Origin: Cystobacter fuscus
GTDB lineage: Bacteria; Myxococcota; Myxococcia; Myxococcales; Myxococcaceae
Assembly: GCF_002305875.1 (NCBI RefSeq)
Contig: NZ_CP022098.1
Coordinates: forward strand, 6,386,001-6,450,000
DNA length: 64,000 nucleotides
Direction: 5' to 3'
Shown here: positions 7,376 to 15,728 of the stretch, in pieces
How the letters are laid out: every line of letters begins with the position of its first letter
Numbering within the stretch: the stretch's first letter is position 1
Notes under the pieces: model-generated
What the model saw: the letters and a program-made list of their open reading frames with translations, nothing else
Databases searched by the model: none
What the model was told of the DNA's origin: nothing
Made by a program: the position numbers and the translations under genes

Positions 7376-8776
7376 TCAACCCGGCCCCGGCCCCTTGCGC
7401 AGCCGGGCGGCGAAGAAGCCGCCCCCGGGCACCCGCGACGGCAGGGCTCGCAGGAAGGGGCCGTCGCACAGCAGGGCCGCCCGCTCGGGGCCGAAGACGG
7501 GCGCCAGGGGCTCCAGGCTGAAGCCGGACTCCCGAGCGAGGAAGTCGCGCACCACCGTGTCGTTCTCCTCCGGCAGCAGCGAGCACGTGGCGTACACCAC
7601 CAGCGCACCGGGCTTCACCTGGGGCGCCAGCTCGCGCAGCAACTCGAGCTGCGTCGTGTGGAACTCCGCCACGGCCTTGGCGCTGAGCTTCCACTTCTGA
7701 TCCGGCTCGCGCGCCAGCGAGCCCGTGCCGCTGCATGGCGCGTCCACCAGCACCACGTCCGCGGACTCCAGGGGCAGCGGGTGCGGAAAGGACACGTGGC
7801 GCAGGGACAACTCCCGGGCCCGCTCGCGCGCATGCGCCAGCCGGCGGCGCGAGCGATCTCCGGCCAACACCCGTCCCGCCTTGCCCACCTCGTCCGCCAG
7901 CGCGAGCGTCTTGCCTCCCGCCCCCGCGCACACGTCCGCCACCGTCCACCCCGCGAGCGAGCCCCCGTTCCCACCCTCGTCAATGATGGGGATGGGACGG
8001 CACGCCTCGACGATGAGCTGGCTGCCCACGTCCTGCACCTGCAGGCGCCCCTCGCGCATCACCCGCGTCTCGAAGACCTTGTGGCTCGCCTCGGCGACGC
8101 GCACCGCGCCCGGCGCCAGCACCACGGGCTCCGCCGCCACGCCCTCCTCCGCCAGCCGCGCGAGCACCTCGTCGCGGCTGCCCGTGGGGCGCGCGCGCAG
8201 GTGCAGCGCGGGCTCCTCGTCCAGCGCCGCCAGCATCGCCTCCAGCATGGGCTCCGGATGCAGCTCGGCCAGACGCTGCACCAGCCAGGTGGGAAAGGAG
8301 TAGCGCGTCGCCAGACGATCCGGGACGGACTCGGGCAAGGAGGGCTCGGCGAGCGGCGCCTCCACCACCCGCTGGAGGAAGTCATCCTTCAGGGTGCGCG
8401 GGCGCACGGGGCCGGGCAGCTTCACCTCGGGGCCGATGCGCGCCCAGTTGGCGCCACAGAAGAGCCTCCGCCAGAGCACGTAGCGCACCAGCGCCTGATC
8501 CTCCAGCAGTCCAATCTTGCTCGGCGCGTGGCCCAACGTGCGCGCCGCCAGATCCAGGAGCCGCTGGTGCCGGGACAGTTCGCGCACCGCCAGCGCGGTG
8601 AAGCGCCGCTCCTGGCCTCCCAGCCCTCCCGCGTCCTTGAGGGCCTCGGCGAGCGAGAGCTTGAGGGGCTCGCCCTTGAGCACGGCCAGGTGGGCCTCGA
8701 GCGCCGCGGTCGCCGCGCGCCGCGAGGGTCGCCCCAGACGCGCCTCGTCCAGGAAGGTGTCGGGCCAGAGACTCAC
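7376..8776 (-). CDS. RsmB/NOP-family m5C rRNA methyltransferase
   Basis: About 466 aa from GTG 8776. The N-terminal third is an RsmB-type NusB-like helical region (RRAATAALEAH..., RFTALAVRELSRHQRLLDLAAR). The C-terminal part is the SAM-dependent catalytic domain: SAM loop VADVCAGAGGKTLALAD, motif IV DAPCSGTGSL with one active cysteine, and YATCSLLPEEN with the second. Two cysteines are the signature of RNA m5C methyltransferases. The start codon overlaps the stop of the REC-cupin gene (GTGA), so the two are translationally coupled. The target is probably 16S rRNA; the exact cytosine cannot be read from sequence. Confidence 0.88.
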   Translation of the reverse strand: MSLWPDTFLDEARLGRPSRRAATAALEAHLAVLKGEPLKLSLAEALKDAGGLGGQERRFTALAVRELSRHQRLLDLAARTLGHAPSKIGLLEDQALVRYVLWRRLFCGANWARIGPEVKLPGPVRPRTLKDDFLQRVVEAPLAEPSLPESVPDRLATRYSFPTWLVQRLAELHPEPMLEAMLAALDEEPALHLRARPTGSRDEVLARLAEEGVAAEPVVLAPGAVRVAEASHKVFETRVMREGRLQVQDVGSQLIVEACRPIPIIDEGGNGGSLAGWTVADVCAGAGGKTLALADEVGKAGRVLAGDRSRRRLAHARERARELSLRHVSFPHPLPLESADVVLVDAPCSGTGSLAREPDQKWKLSAKAVAEFHTTQLELLRELAPQVKPGALVVYATCSLLPEENDTVVRDFLARESGFSLEPLAPVFGPERAALLCDGPFLRALPSRVPGGGFFAARLRKGPGPG

Positions 8777-9426
8777 GCGTCCACGGGGAGCGAGACGGCC
8801 AGGCACCCCTCTTGGGTGCGCAGCTCGCGCGGTCCGGTCGCCAGGAAGAAGTAGTGATCGCGCCCGAGCGTCTCGCCGTCCACTTCGAGCGAGCCCTCCA
8901 CCACCAGGGCCGCGCGGCCCCGGCTCACGGGCGGGCGGTAGGTGGAGCCCGGCGCCAGGCGCAGCCACGAGCCCCCGTCCGGTCGCTGCGACAGTCGCAG
9001 GCCCGTGGTGGGCTCCGTCGTCCAGGCGTCCTCGGGCGGCACGTCCCCCGCGGCCAGGCGCTCCACCTCGCGCCGCAACCGCACGAAGCGCTCCACCAGG
9101 AGCATCATGTCCTCGATCTGGAAGGGCTTGTTGAGCACCGCGTCCGGCTCGTGGGGCCGCAGCACCCGCACCACTTCCTCGGCGGACGAGGCGCTGACGA
9201 TGGCCACCGGCTGCAGCCGCTTGCGCGCCGCCTCGAGGATGATGCGCCCGCCGCCTCCGCTGTCGCCGATGCGCAGATCCGTGAGCACCAGGGCGAAGGA
9301 TTCCTCCTGGAGCGCCCGCTGGGCCTCGGCCACGCTGCCCGCCTCGCGCACCAGGGTCTGCTCGGCGATGAGCTCCGCCATCCCCTCGCGCAGACCGGCG
9401 TCATCCTCCACCAGCAGCACCTTCAT
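8773..9426 (-). CDS. Response-regulator receiver domain with C-terminal cupin-like domain
   Basis: 217 aa from ATG 9426 (GAGAAG 6 nt upstream; ATG 9447 has no such site). Residues 1-120 are a REC domain: acidic pocket ED at 7-9, phospho-acceptor D50 in LVLTDLRIG, the SAS switch in IVSASSAEEV and the lysine in VLNKPF. After a charged linker, residues 140-217 look like a small beta-barrel (SWLRLAPGSTYRPPVSRGRAALVVEGSLEVDG...DHYFFLATG), as in cupin/ChrR-like domains. There is no DNA-binding domain, so output is through the barrel or a partner. No kinase gene is adjacent. It overlaps the downstream rRNA methyltransferase by 4 nt. Confidence 0.8.
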   Translation of the reverse strand: MKVLLVEDDAGLREGMAELIAEQTLVREAGSVAEAQRALQEESFALVLTDLRIGDSGGGGRIILEAARKRLQPVAIVSASSAEEVVRVLRPHEPDAVLNKPFQIEDMMLLVERFVRLRREVERLAAGDVPPEDAWTTEPTTGLRLSQRPDGGSWLRLAPGSTYRPPVSRGRAALVVEGSLEVDGETLGRDHYFFLATGPRELRTQEGCLAVSLPVDA

Positions 9427-9510
9427 CGGGCTCTTCTCGCCGGGCATGTCAGGGACTCATCCGCGCCTGGGAGGCGTGCTTCTGCTCGTTGGGCGACAAC
9501 ATCCCGGGTG

Positions 9511-9596
9511 TGGCCCTCCCCGGACTCGAACCGGGACGCGGGGTCAGCCGCAGCGGATTTTGAGTCCGCCTCGTCTACCAATTTCGACAGAGGGCC
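9511..9596 (-). tRNA. tRNA-Leu (CAA)
   Basis: 86 nt class II tRNA. Acceptor GGCCCTC pairs with GAGGGCC, the D-arm contains AAATTGGTAGACG, and the anticodon stem GCGGA/TCCGC encloses the loop CTCAAAA, giving anticodon CAA. A long variable arm (TGCGGCTGACCCCGCG) precedes the T-arm CCGGTTCGAGTCCGG. The discriminator is A and CCA is not encoded. Confidence 0.95.
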
Positions 9597-9689
9597 CCTT
9601 GGGGGTGGGACGGGCAGACGTATACCGCGACTCCGCGCCGGACGCATCCGAAGATTGCGGTCCCCCGCGCTGATCGCTAAACGGGCGCC

Positions 9690-10436
9690 ATGTACAACCT
9701 CCTCATCGCCCTGGGTGTGGGCCTCGCCATCACCTTGGGTATCAAGTTCGCCGGCTTCAACATCTGGGCGGCCCTCGTCCCGGGCACCCTCGCCTTCGTG
9801 GGCTCCTACATCTGGCTCGGCCGACGCATCGGGCAGAAGCTCCAGGCCATCATGGCCGCCGTGCAGCGCGAGCTCCAGGGCCAGCCCACCAGCCAGAAGG
9901 AAGCCCAGGCGCGCATCGAGCGGGCCGTCAAGATGCTCGAGTCCGGTCTCGTCTACGACAAGTGGCAGTTCCTCGTGGGCGCGGAGGTGCACTCCCAGAT
10001 TGGAATGTTGAAGTACATGTCGAAGGACCTGGAGGGCGCCCAGGGGCACTTCGCCCGCGCGAGCCCGCGCAACTACCTGGCCAAGGCCATGGAGGGCGCC
10101 CTCTTCTTCCAGAAGAAGGACAGCGCCGCCATGAAGAAGTCCTTCGAGGCCGCGGTCGTCTCCGGCAAGAAGGAGTCCGTGGTGTGGGCCGTCTACGCCT
10201 GGTGCCTCCTGCAGAACAAGGACAAGGACGGCGCTCTCAAGGTGCTCGGGCGGGCGGTCGAGGCCAACCCCTCCGACGAAAAGCTCAAGAGCAGCTTGTC
10301 GGCCCTGCAGAACGACAAGAAATTGAAGATGAAGCCCTACGAGCCCATGTGGTGGCAGTTCGGGCTGGAGACCCCTCCTCCTCAGATCATGGGGGGTGGT
10401 GGCGGTCGGCGCGTGCAGTTCAATCCCCGACGCTGA
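9690..10436 (+). CDS. Membrane-anchored TPR-like protein of unknown function
   Basis: 248 aa. Two hydrophobic helices (LLIALGVGLAITLGI and WAALVPGTLAFVGSYIWL) fill residues 3-45. They are followed by a cytoplasmic or periplasmic helical-repeat region in which degenerate tetratricopeptide units can be seen (YLAKAMEGALFFQKKDSAAM, VVWAVYAWCLLQNKDKDGAL, KVLGRAVEANPSDEKLKSSL). The C-terminus is Gly- and basic-rich. It is probably a membrane scaffold. It lies alone between tRNA-Leu and the sigma-54 promoter candidate, and I cannot name a family. Confidence 0.75.
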   Translation: MYNLLIALGVGLAITLGIKFAGFNIWAALVPGTLAFVGSYIWLGRRIGQKLQAIMAAVQRELQGQPTSQKEAQARIERAVKMLESGLVYDKWQFLVGAEVHSQIGMLKYMSKDLEGAQGHFARASPRNYLAKAMEGALFFQKKDSAAMKKSFEAAVVSGKKESVVWAVYAWCLLQNKDKDGALKVLGRAVEANPSDEKLKSSLSALQNDKKLKMKPYEPMWWQFGLETPPPQIMGGGGGRRVQFNPRR

Positions 10437-10568
10437 CCCCTCCCCGCCGGGAATTCCTACCGGGCCTCATTCCCGGTAATGCTGCAACTCTTGCCTATCC
10501 CGCCGCCGGGCGGCCCACTCGCTGATCGCAACCCCTCGGAATCACGGTCCGAAATCGGGATGGTCGAG

Positions 10569-10584
10569 CGGCACGGCCCTTGCT
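10569..10584 (+). promoter_or_regulatory. Candidate sigma-54 (-24/-12) promoter
   Basis: CGGCACGGCCCTTGCT matches the sigma-54 consensus TGGCACG-N4-TTGC at every conserved position except the first T. The invariant GG and GC are exactly 10 nt apart. It lies upstream of the REC-GGDEF gene in a 200-nt non-coding stretch, with transcription expected to begin near 10595. Confidence 0.6.
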
Positions 10585-10764
10585 CCTGAGTGGTTCATCC
10601 CCGGAGAAGGAAATCCCCGGGGATCAGCAGGCGGCCGGGGGTCTTGGGTGATGGAGGACATGGGCAGGGCGGCGGAGGAAGAGCGGGCAGGCGAGGCCTC
10701 CGAGCGGTTCGCTCGGGACTCGCACTCCGGATTCCAGGGCCAGGCGCAGGAAGCGGAGCAGAGC

Positions 10765-11730
10765 ATGCGGCAGCGCGACCGACACGGAGAGAGGCCCCTG
10801 ATCCTGGTCGTGGAGGATGATGCGGGCACCCGTGACAGCCTGACGGAGTTGCTCTCGGCCCGCTACCACGTCCTGGGCGCCAGTGATGGCCAGTCCGGAG
10901 TGGAGCTCGCCCGGGAGCGGCACCCGGATCTCATCCTCCTGGATCGCTTCCTGGAGAGCGGCGAGGACGGTCTGGCCGTGCTCGAGTCGCTCCAGCACGA
11001 CCGCGCCACCGAGTCCGTGCCCGTCATCTTCCTCACCGGGGACTCGGACGAGGCCACGCTCGAGCGCTGCCTGGAGCTGGGCGCGGTGGACTTCGTGCAC
11101 AAGCCGGCGAGCGCGCGCGAGCTGATGGCCCGCATCAACCGGGCGCTGCGCCAGAGCGAGCAGCAGCAGCGGCTGCAGGCCATGGCCCAGACGGACGCGC
11201 TCACGGGCCTGGCCAACTTCCGCGCGCTGTCCATGCGGCTGGACGAGGAGTTCAAGCGCTCGAGCCGCTACGACTACCCGCTGTCCGTGGTGGTCATCGA
11301 CTTGGATCACCTCAAGGCCATCAACGACGGCATGGGCCATGAGGTGGGCAACCGCGCCATCCTGGCGCTCGCCAACCTCCTGCGCACCAACCTGCGCGAG
11401 GTGGACTTCGCGGCGCGCTTCGGCGGCGACGAGTTCGTGGCGCTCCTGCCCCACCAGACGGCCGCCGAGGCGGCGGTGCTCGCCGAGCGCATCCGCACGG
11501 GCCTGCGCACGGTGAAGGTGACGCGCAGCGATGGGCGGCCCGCCCCCTTCGGGTTGAGCGTGAGCGTGGGCATCGCGGATCACTCCCCCGCCCAGCCGCG
11601 CGCGTGCACCGACGAGTTGCTGAGGGCCGCGGACGCGGCGCTCTACGAAGCCAAGCGCGAGGGCCGGGATCGCGTGGTGGTGTACGGCGCCTCGGATCTG
11701 GCGTCCCCCAAGGCAGCACAACGGCACTGA
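10765..11730 (+). CDS. Response-regulator diguanylate cyclase (REC-GGDEF)
   Basis: 321 aa from ATG 10765, which has GGAG 6 nt upstream. A longer start at GTG 10648 is possible but adds a disordered acidic tail. REC domain: LILVVEDDAG, phospho-acceptor D60 in LILLD, LTGDSD and the HKPAS lysine. GGDEF domain: DALTGLANFRAL, DLDHLKAINDGMGHEVGN, and GGDEF at about 220-224, preceded five residues earlier by the RxxD product-inhibition site (REVD). It should therefore make c-di-GMP when phosphorylated and feel feedback. A sigma-54 promoter candidate lies upstream, and a flavoprotein-REC gene follows 30 nt downstream, probably in one transcript. Confidence 0.92.
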   Translation: MRQRDRHGERPLILVVEDDAGTRDSLTELLSARYHVLGASDGQSGVELARERHPDLILLDRFLESGEDGLAVLESLQHDRATESVPVIFLTGDSDEATLERCLELGAVDFVHKPASARELMARINRALRQSEQQQRLQAMAQTDALTGLANFRALSMRLDEEFKRSSRYDYPLSVVVIDLDHLKAINDGMGHEVGNRAILALANLLRTNLREVDFAARFGGDEFVALLPHQTAAEAAVLAERIRTGLRTVKVTRSDGRPAPFGLSVSVGIADHSPAQPRACTDELLRAADAALYEAKREGRDRVVVYGASDLASPKAAQRH

Positions 11731-11760
11731 CAGACGATTTCACTACCCCCAGAGGTCGCG

Positions 11761-13509
11761 ATGGACGGTGGAGCAAGGGCTCGGATGAGCGGCAGCAGGC
11801 TGGCGAGCGGATCACGGGTGGCCATCGTCGGCGGGGGGATCGCCGGAGCGGGACTCGCCGCTTCGCTGATCTTCAACGGACGGGCCCGTGGGTGCGCGCT
11901 CGATGTGCGCGTGTACGAGAGCACGGATCCGGACTCCGTGGCTCCCCCCGCCATCCTCACGCCCGAGTGCCGCTCGCGCCTGGCCGCGCTCGGCGCCCGC
12001 GTGCCCCAGGAGTGGCGCGTCCATGAGTTGCGCGGCGTGGAGCTGCTCTCCCATGGCCAGCGCGAGGTGATGCCCGCGTCGGCTGGTGGCCTGTGGGTGG
12101 TGGATGCGTGGCCGCAGGGCCAGGGCGGACTGGCGCTGGTGCGCGAGGCGCTCGCGGGCACGGCCACCTCCCAGGGCGCGCGCTTCGTGCCCCGGCGCGT
12201 GGAGCGCGTGGAGCACCTGCCCTCGGCGCCGGATGCTCCCGCGGTGGTGCGCAAGAATGGTCCCCTCGTGGTGCGCGCCCAGGGCAGTGGCGAGCGCTTC
12301 CACGCGGTGGCCCTCGCCACGGGCGCGGGCGCGTCGCTCGGCGACTCCTTCTTCCCGGGCTTCCAGCCCGCTCCGTCCGTGGCCGCCGTGCAGGCACGCC
12401 TGCGCCTGCCCTCGCCCCGCATGGGCCCTCCGCCGCTCGCCCGGCTGTGGATGTCTCCCCTGCCCTCCGTGGATGGGCTCGTGCTCCTGCCGGGCGCCCA
12501 CTCGGTGTACGCGCTCGCCTATGGCCCCGCGGTGACGCCGGCGGACCTGTGCCAGGCCTTGATGATGGCCGCGCGCGACGGGCTCGTGGAGGAGGGCTTC
12601 GAGCTGCTCGCCCTGGAGACCACGCGCCTGCCCTACGGGCCGGGCCGCTCGCTGGTGGCACCCGGACAGCTCGTGGTGGGCGCGGCCGCGTTCGGCCACC
12701 CGCTCCAGGTGGGCCTGTCGGACACCCTCGCCTCGTGCAGCCGCGCCGCCGTGGCCCTGCTGGACGCGGGCCTGGAGGCCCCCGCCCTGGAGCGCCGGTA
12801 CGTGCGCGACGGCCTGGGGGATCTGCTGGATGACGCGGCCGCGGGCGCACGCGCCGTGACGTGGCTGCGCCGCGCGGGACGCCGCGCGCCCCAGGCCTTC
12901 CTCACCGCTCGTCACCGCGTCGCCGCGGCGGGCACCGTGGGCTCGGGTGTGCTGGGCCTCCCCGCCCCCTCTCCCCAGGTGCTGCTGTCCGTGGCGCGCT
13001 GGGCCGGCATCCGCGAGACGATGTCCTCCTGGGTCCGCACCGCCGTGGAGCCCCTGCCCACGACGATTCCCACGATGGAGCCGGACCTCTACTACATCGT
13101 GGACGACGATCCGGATCAACGCGAGGCCATGACGCAGCTGCTCGAGTCCACGGGCGCCCACGTGGTGGCCTTCGCCGACGAGCTGGCCCTGTTCTGCGCG
13201 GTGGCCCGGCGGCCTCCCACCGCCATCCTCCTGGACGTGGTGCTGCACTGGGTGGACGGACTGCGGCTGTGCGAGGGGCTCAAGCAACACCCGCTCACGC
13301 GTGACACGCGCGTGGTGGTCATGAGCGGAATGAACCGGCCCCACGTGCGCCAGCGCGCGCTCGACGCCGGCGCCGAGGCCTTCCTGCCCAAGCCCGTGGA
13401 TCCCGAGCGCCTGTTGCGCCAGCTCATGGGCCTGGTGCCTCCCACCTCCTCCGCTCCCACCGAGGCGCCGCTCGACTCGGCCGGGGAGACGGGGCGCTAC
13501 GCCTCCTGA
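11761..13509 (+). CDS. FAD-dependent oxidoreductase fused to a C-terminal receiver domain
   Basis: 582 aa. The N-terminus has the Rossmann dinucleotide motif VAIVGGGIAGAGLAASL (residues 21-37) and, later, a GQLVVGAAAFGHPLQVGLSD segment equivalent to the GD-motif that closes the FAD site in the geranylgeranyl-reductase/monooxygenase superfamily. Residues from about 443 form a complete REC domain: YYIVDDDPDQ, phospho-acceptor D492 in AILLDVV, VVMSGMN and K544 in FLPKP. The linker runs through a helical stretch near 400-440. Flavoenzyme and receiver in one chain is an unusual pairing. It follows the REC-GGDEF gene by 30 nt and its 3' end overlaps miaA, which is convergent. The substrate is unknown. 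Confidence 0.85.
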   Translation: MDGGARARMSGSRLASGSRVAIVGGGIAGAGLAASLIFNGRARGCALDVRVYESTDPDSVAPPAILTPECRSRLAALGARVPQEWRVHELRGVELLSHGQREVMPASAGGLWVVDAWPQGQGGLALVREALAGTATSQGARFVPRRVERVEHLPSAPDAPAVVRKNGPLVVRAQGSGERFHAVALATGAGASLGDSFFPGFQPAPSVAAVQARLRLPSPRMGPPPLARLWMSPLPSVDGLVLLPGAHSVYALAYGPAVTPADLCQALMMAARDGLVEEGFELLALETTRLPYGPGRSLVAPGQLVVGAAAFGHPLQVGLSDTLASCSRAAVALLDAGLEAPALERRYVRDGLGDLLDDAAAGARAVTWLRRAGRRAPQAFLTARHRVAAAGTVGSGVLGLPAPSPQVLLSVARWAGIRETMSSWVRTAVEPLPTTIPTMEPDLYYIVDDDPDQREAMTQLLESTGAHVVAFADELALFCAVARRPPTAILLDVVLHWVDGLRLCEGLKQHPLTRDTRVVVMSGMNRPHVRQRALDAGAEAFLPKPVDPERLLRQLMGLVPPTSSAPTEAPLDSAGETGRYAS

Positions 13510-14405
13510 GGCAGCTCCGCGGCCCTCAGCGCGTCATAGGGCGGCTCCACGAAGAGCGCCCCGGGCTCCTTGCGGAACCACGTGAGCTGCCGCTTGGCGT
13601 AGCGGCGCGTCTCCTGGGCCACCAGCTCTCGCGCCCGCTCGAGCGACAGCTGGCCCTCCACCACCGCCTTCGCCTGCGCGTAGCCCACGCTGCGCATGGG
13701 CGCCGCCTCGGCATACCCCCGGGCGAGGAGCCCTCGCACCTCCTCCACCAGGCCCCGCTCGAACAGCGCCTCCGTACGCCGATCGATGGCCTCGTACAGC
13801 GCCTCGCGCGGCGGTGAGAGCACGTACATCCGGAAGGGATAGCGGCTCGCGGCGAAGGCATGCTCCCGGCGGAACTCGGAGGCGGGCCGGCCCGTCTGGC
13901 GGTGGATCTCCAACGCCCGGATGACGCGCACCAGATCTCGCGGAGGCAGCTTCGCGGCCGTCTCCGGATCCACCTGGGCGAGCTGCCGGTGCACGGCCTC
14001 ACGGCCCTCGGCGGCGGCGAGCGCCTCCAGCTCGGCGCGCAACGTCGGATCCGCGCCGGGCGCCTCCACGAGCCCATGCAGGAGGATGCGCAGGTACATG
14101 CCCGTGCCGCCCACGACGAACACCCGCCGCCCCCGGGAAACAATATCCGCGATGGCCGCGTCCGCCCGGCGCTGGTACTCGGCGGCGGAGAAGGGCTCGA
14201 GCGGCTCCACCACGGAGACGAGGTGATGGGGCACCGCGGCGCGCTCCTCGGCCGAGGGCTTGGCGGTGCCGATGTCGAACTCGCGGTACACCTGCTGCGA
14301 GTCCGCGCCAACGATCTCCCCCCCGTGCCGCAGGGCGAGCTCCACGGCGAGCGCGGTCTTCCCCGAGGCGGTGGGTCCGGCGATGACGGTGAGGAAGGGC
14401 TTCAT
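13497..14405 (-). CDS. miaA: tRNA dimethylallyltransferase MiaA
   Basis: 302 aa, full length for the family. The P-loop is GPTASGKT (10-17), followed by the substrate-binding segment VGADSQQVYREFDIGTAKPS and HHLVSVVEPLEPFSAAEY, then GGTGMYLRILLHG and the C-terminal GYAQAKAVVEGQ...TRRYAKRQLTWFRKE. The enzyme transfers the dimethylallyl group to A37 of tRNAs reading UNN codons. It is the last gene of a minus-strand run (psd-hisS-miaA), 48 nt after hisS. The 3' ends of miaA and the convergent flavoprotein gene overlap by 13 nt. Confidence 0.96.
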   Translation of the reverse strand: MKPFLTVIAGPTASGKTALAVELALRHGGEIVGADSQQVYREFDIGTAKPSAEERAAVPHHLVSVVEPLEPFSAAEYQRRADAAIADIVSRGRRVFVVGGTGMYLRILLHGLVEAPGADPTLRAELEALAAAEGREAVHRQLAQVDPETAAKLPPRDLVRVIRALEIHRQTGRPASEFRREHAFAASRYPFRMYVLSPPREALYEAIDRRTEALFERGLVEEVRGLLARGYAEAAPMRSVGYAQAKAVVEGQLSLERARELVAQETRRYAKRQLTWFRKEPGALFVEPPYDALRAAELPQEA

Positions 14406-14453
14406 CGGCGCTCGGGCCCCGCGCGGCGTGACGCGCGGGAGCCCCGAAGGCTC

Positions 14454-15728
14454 TCAGGCGGCGGGCTTGCCCGAGGCGCGCAGCTCCTGGGCCAGCTCGG
14501 CGAGCTTCACGGGCCGGGGATCTCCACCCGCCATGGGCTTGAGCTGGGCTTCCCCGCTCTGGCGCTCCCGCTCACCCAGCACCAGGGTGTAGGTGGCGCC
14601 CACCTTGTCCGCGCGCTTCATCTGGCTCTTGAGGCTGCCTCCGCGCGTGTCCAGCTCCACCCGGAGCCCCTCGCGGCGCAGGCGGCTGGCCAGCACGAGC
14701 GCCTCGTCCGCCGAGCCCTCGTCCGCCACGGCGATGAAGAGCTGGGTGGGCTGGGAGAAGCGCTGGCCACTCTCCTGCAGGAGGATGCACAGCCGGTCCA
14801 GGCCGATGCCAACGCCCACCGCGGGCACGTCCGGCCCCCCGAGGCTCTTCACCAGCTTGTCGTAGCGGCCCCCGCCGCCCACCGTGCTCGCCGTGCCCAG
14901 CACCGGGTGCGCGGCGATGAACTCGAAGGTGGTGCGCGTGTAGTAGTCCAGCCCGCGCATGATGCGGTGGTTGACCTCGTACTTGATGCCCAGCGCCCCC
15001 AGCTTGCGCTGCACGTCGCCGAAGTGCGCGCGGCACGGCTCGCACAGGGACTCGAGGATGCTCGGCGCGGCCTGTGCGATCTGCTGGCAGCGCTCCACCT
15101 TGCAGTCGAGCACGCGCAGCGGGTTGCGCTCCAGGCGCACCTTGCAGTCCGCGCACAGCTCGTCGACGTGGGCGCGCAGGTGCCCCACCAGCTTCTCCTG
15201 GTAGGCGGGCCGGCACGCCTCGTCCCCCAGCGAGTTGATGTTGAGCGACACGTCGCGGAGCCCGAGCGTCTGGAGCAGCTGCACCACCAGGTCGATGATC
15301 TCCACGTCCTGGGCGGGCTCCTTCGAGCCGTACGCCTCGGCGCCGATCTGGTGGAACTGACGGTAGCGGCCCGTCTTCATGCGCTCGTAGCGGAACATGG
15401 GCCCCATGTAGAACCAGCGCGTGAGCGGCTCCTGGTTCACCACCGAGTGCTCGATGTACGCGCGCGCCGCGGGAGCGGTGCCCTCGGGGCGCAGGGACAG
15501 GCTGCGGCCGCCCTTGTCCTCGAAGGTGTACATCTCCTTGCCGACGATGTCGGTCTCCTCGCCCACGCTGCGCACGAAGAGCGCGGTGTCCTCCACCGTG
15601 GGGGTGCGCACCTCGCCGTAGCCGAAGCGCGAGAACACGTCGCGCGCCGTGCGCTCCACGTGCTGCCACACCTCCACCTGGCCGGGGAGGATGTCGTTCA
15701 TGCCCTTGACGCCGGAAATCTTGCTCAC
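14454..15728 (-). CDS. hisS: Histidyl-tRNA synthetase
   Basis: 424 aa from GTG 15728 (GGGGAG 5 nt upstream). Class II motif 1 appears in GVKGMNDILPG...TPTVEDTALFVRSVGEETD, motif 2 in RPEGTAPAARAYIEH and RWFYMGPMFRYERMKTGRYR, and the HisA signatures GLDYYTRTTFE and the motif 3 AVGVGIGLDRL follow. The C-terminal anticodon-binding domain begins at TQLFIAVADEG. The start overlaps the psd stop codon (GTGA), so psd and hisS are translationally coupled. Confidence 0.97.
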   Translation of the reverse strand: MSKISGVKGMNDILPGQVEVWQHVERTARDVFSRFGYGEVRTPTVEDTALFVRSVGEETDIVGKEMYTFEDKGGRSLSLRPEGTAPAARAYIEHSVVNQEPLTRWFYMGPMFRYERMKTGRYRQFHQIGAEAYGSKEPAQDVEIIDLVVQLLQTLGLRDVSLNINSLGDEACRPAYQEKLVGHLRAHVDELCADCKVRLERNPLRVLDCKVERCQQIAQAAPSILESLCEPCRAHFGDVQRKLGALGIKYEVNHRIMRGLDYYTRTTFEFIAAHPVLGTASTVGGGGRYDKLVKSLGGPDVPAVGVGIGLDRLCILLQESGQRFSQPTQLFIAVADEGSADEALVLASRLRREGLRVELDTRGGSLKSQMKRADKVGATYTLVLGERERQSGEAQLKPMAGGDPRPVKLAELAQELRASGKPAA

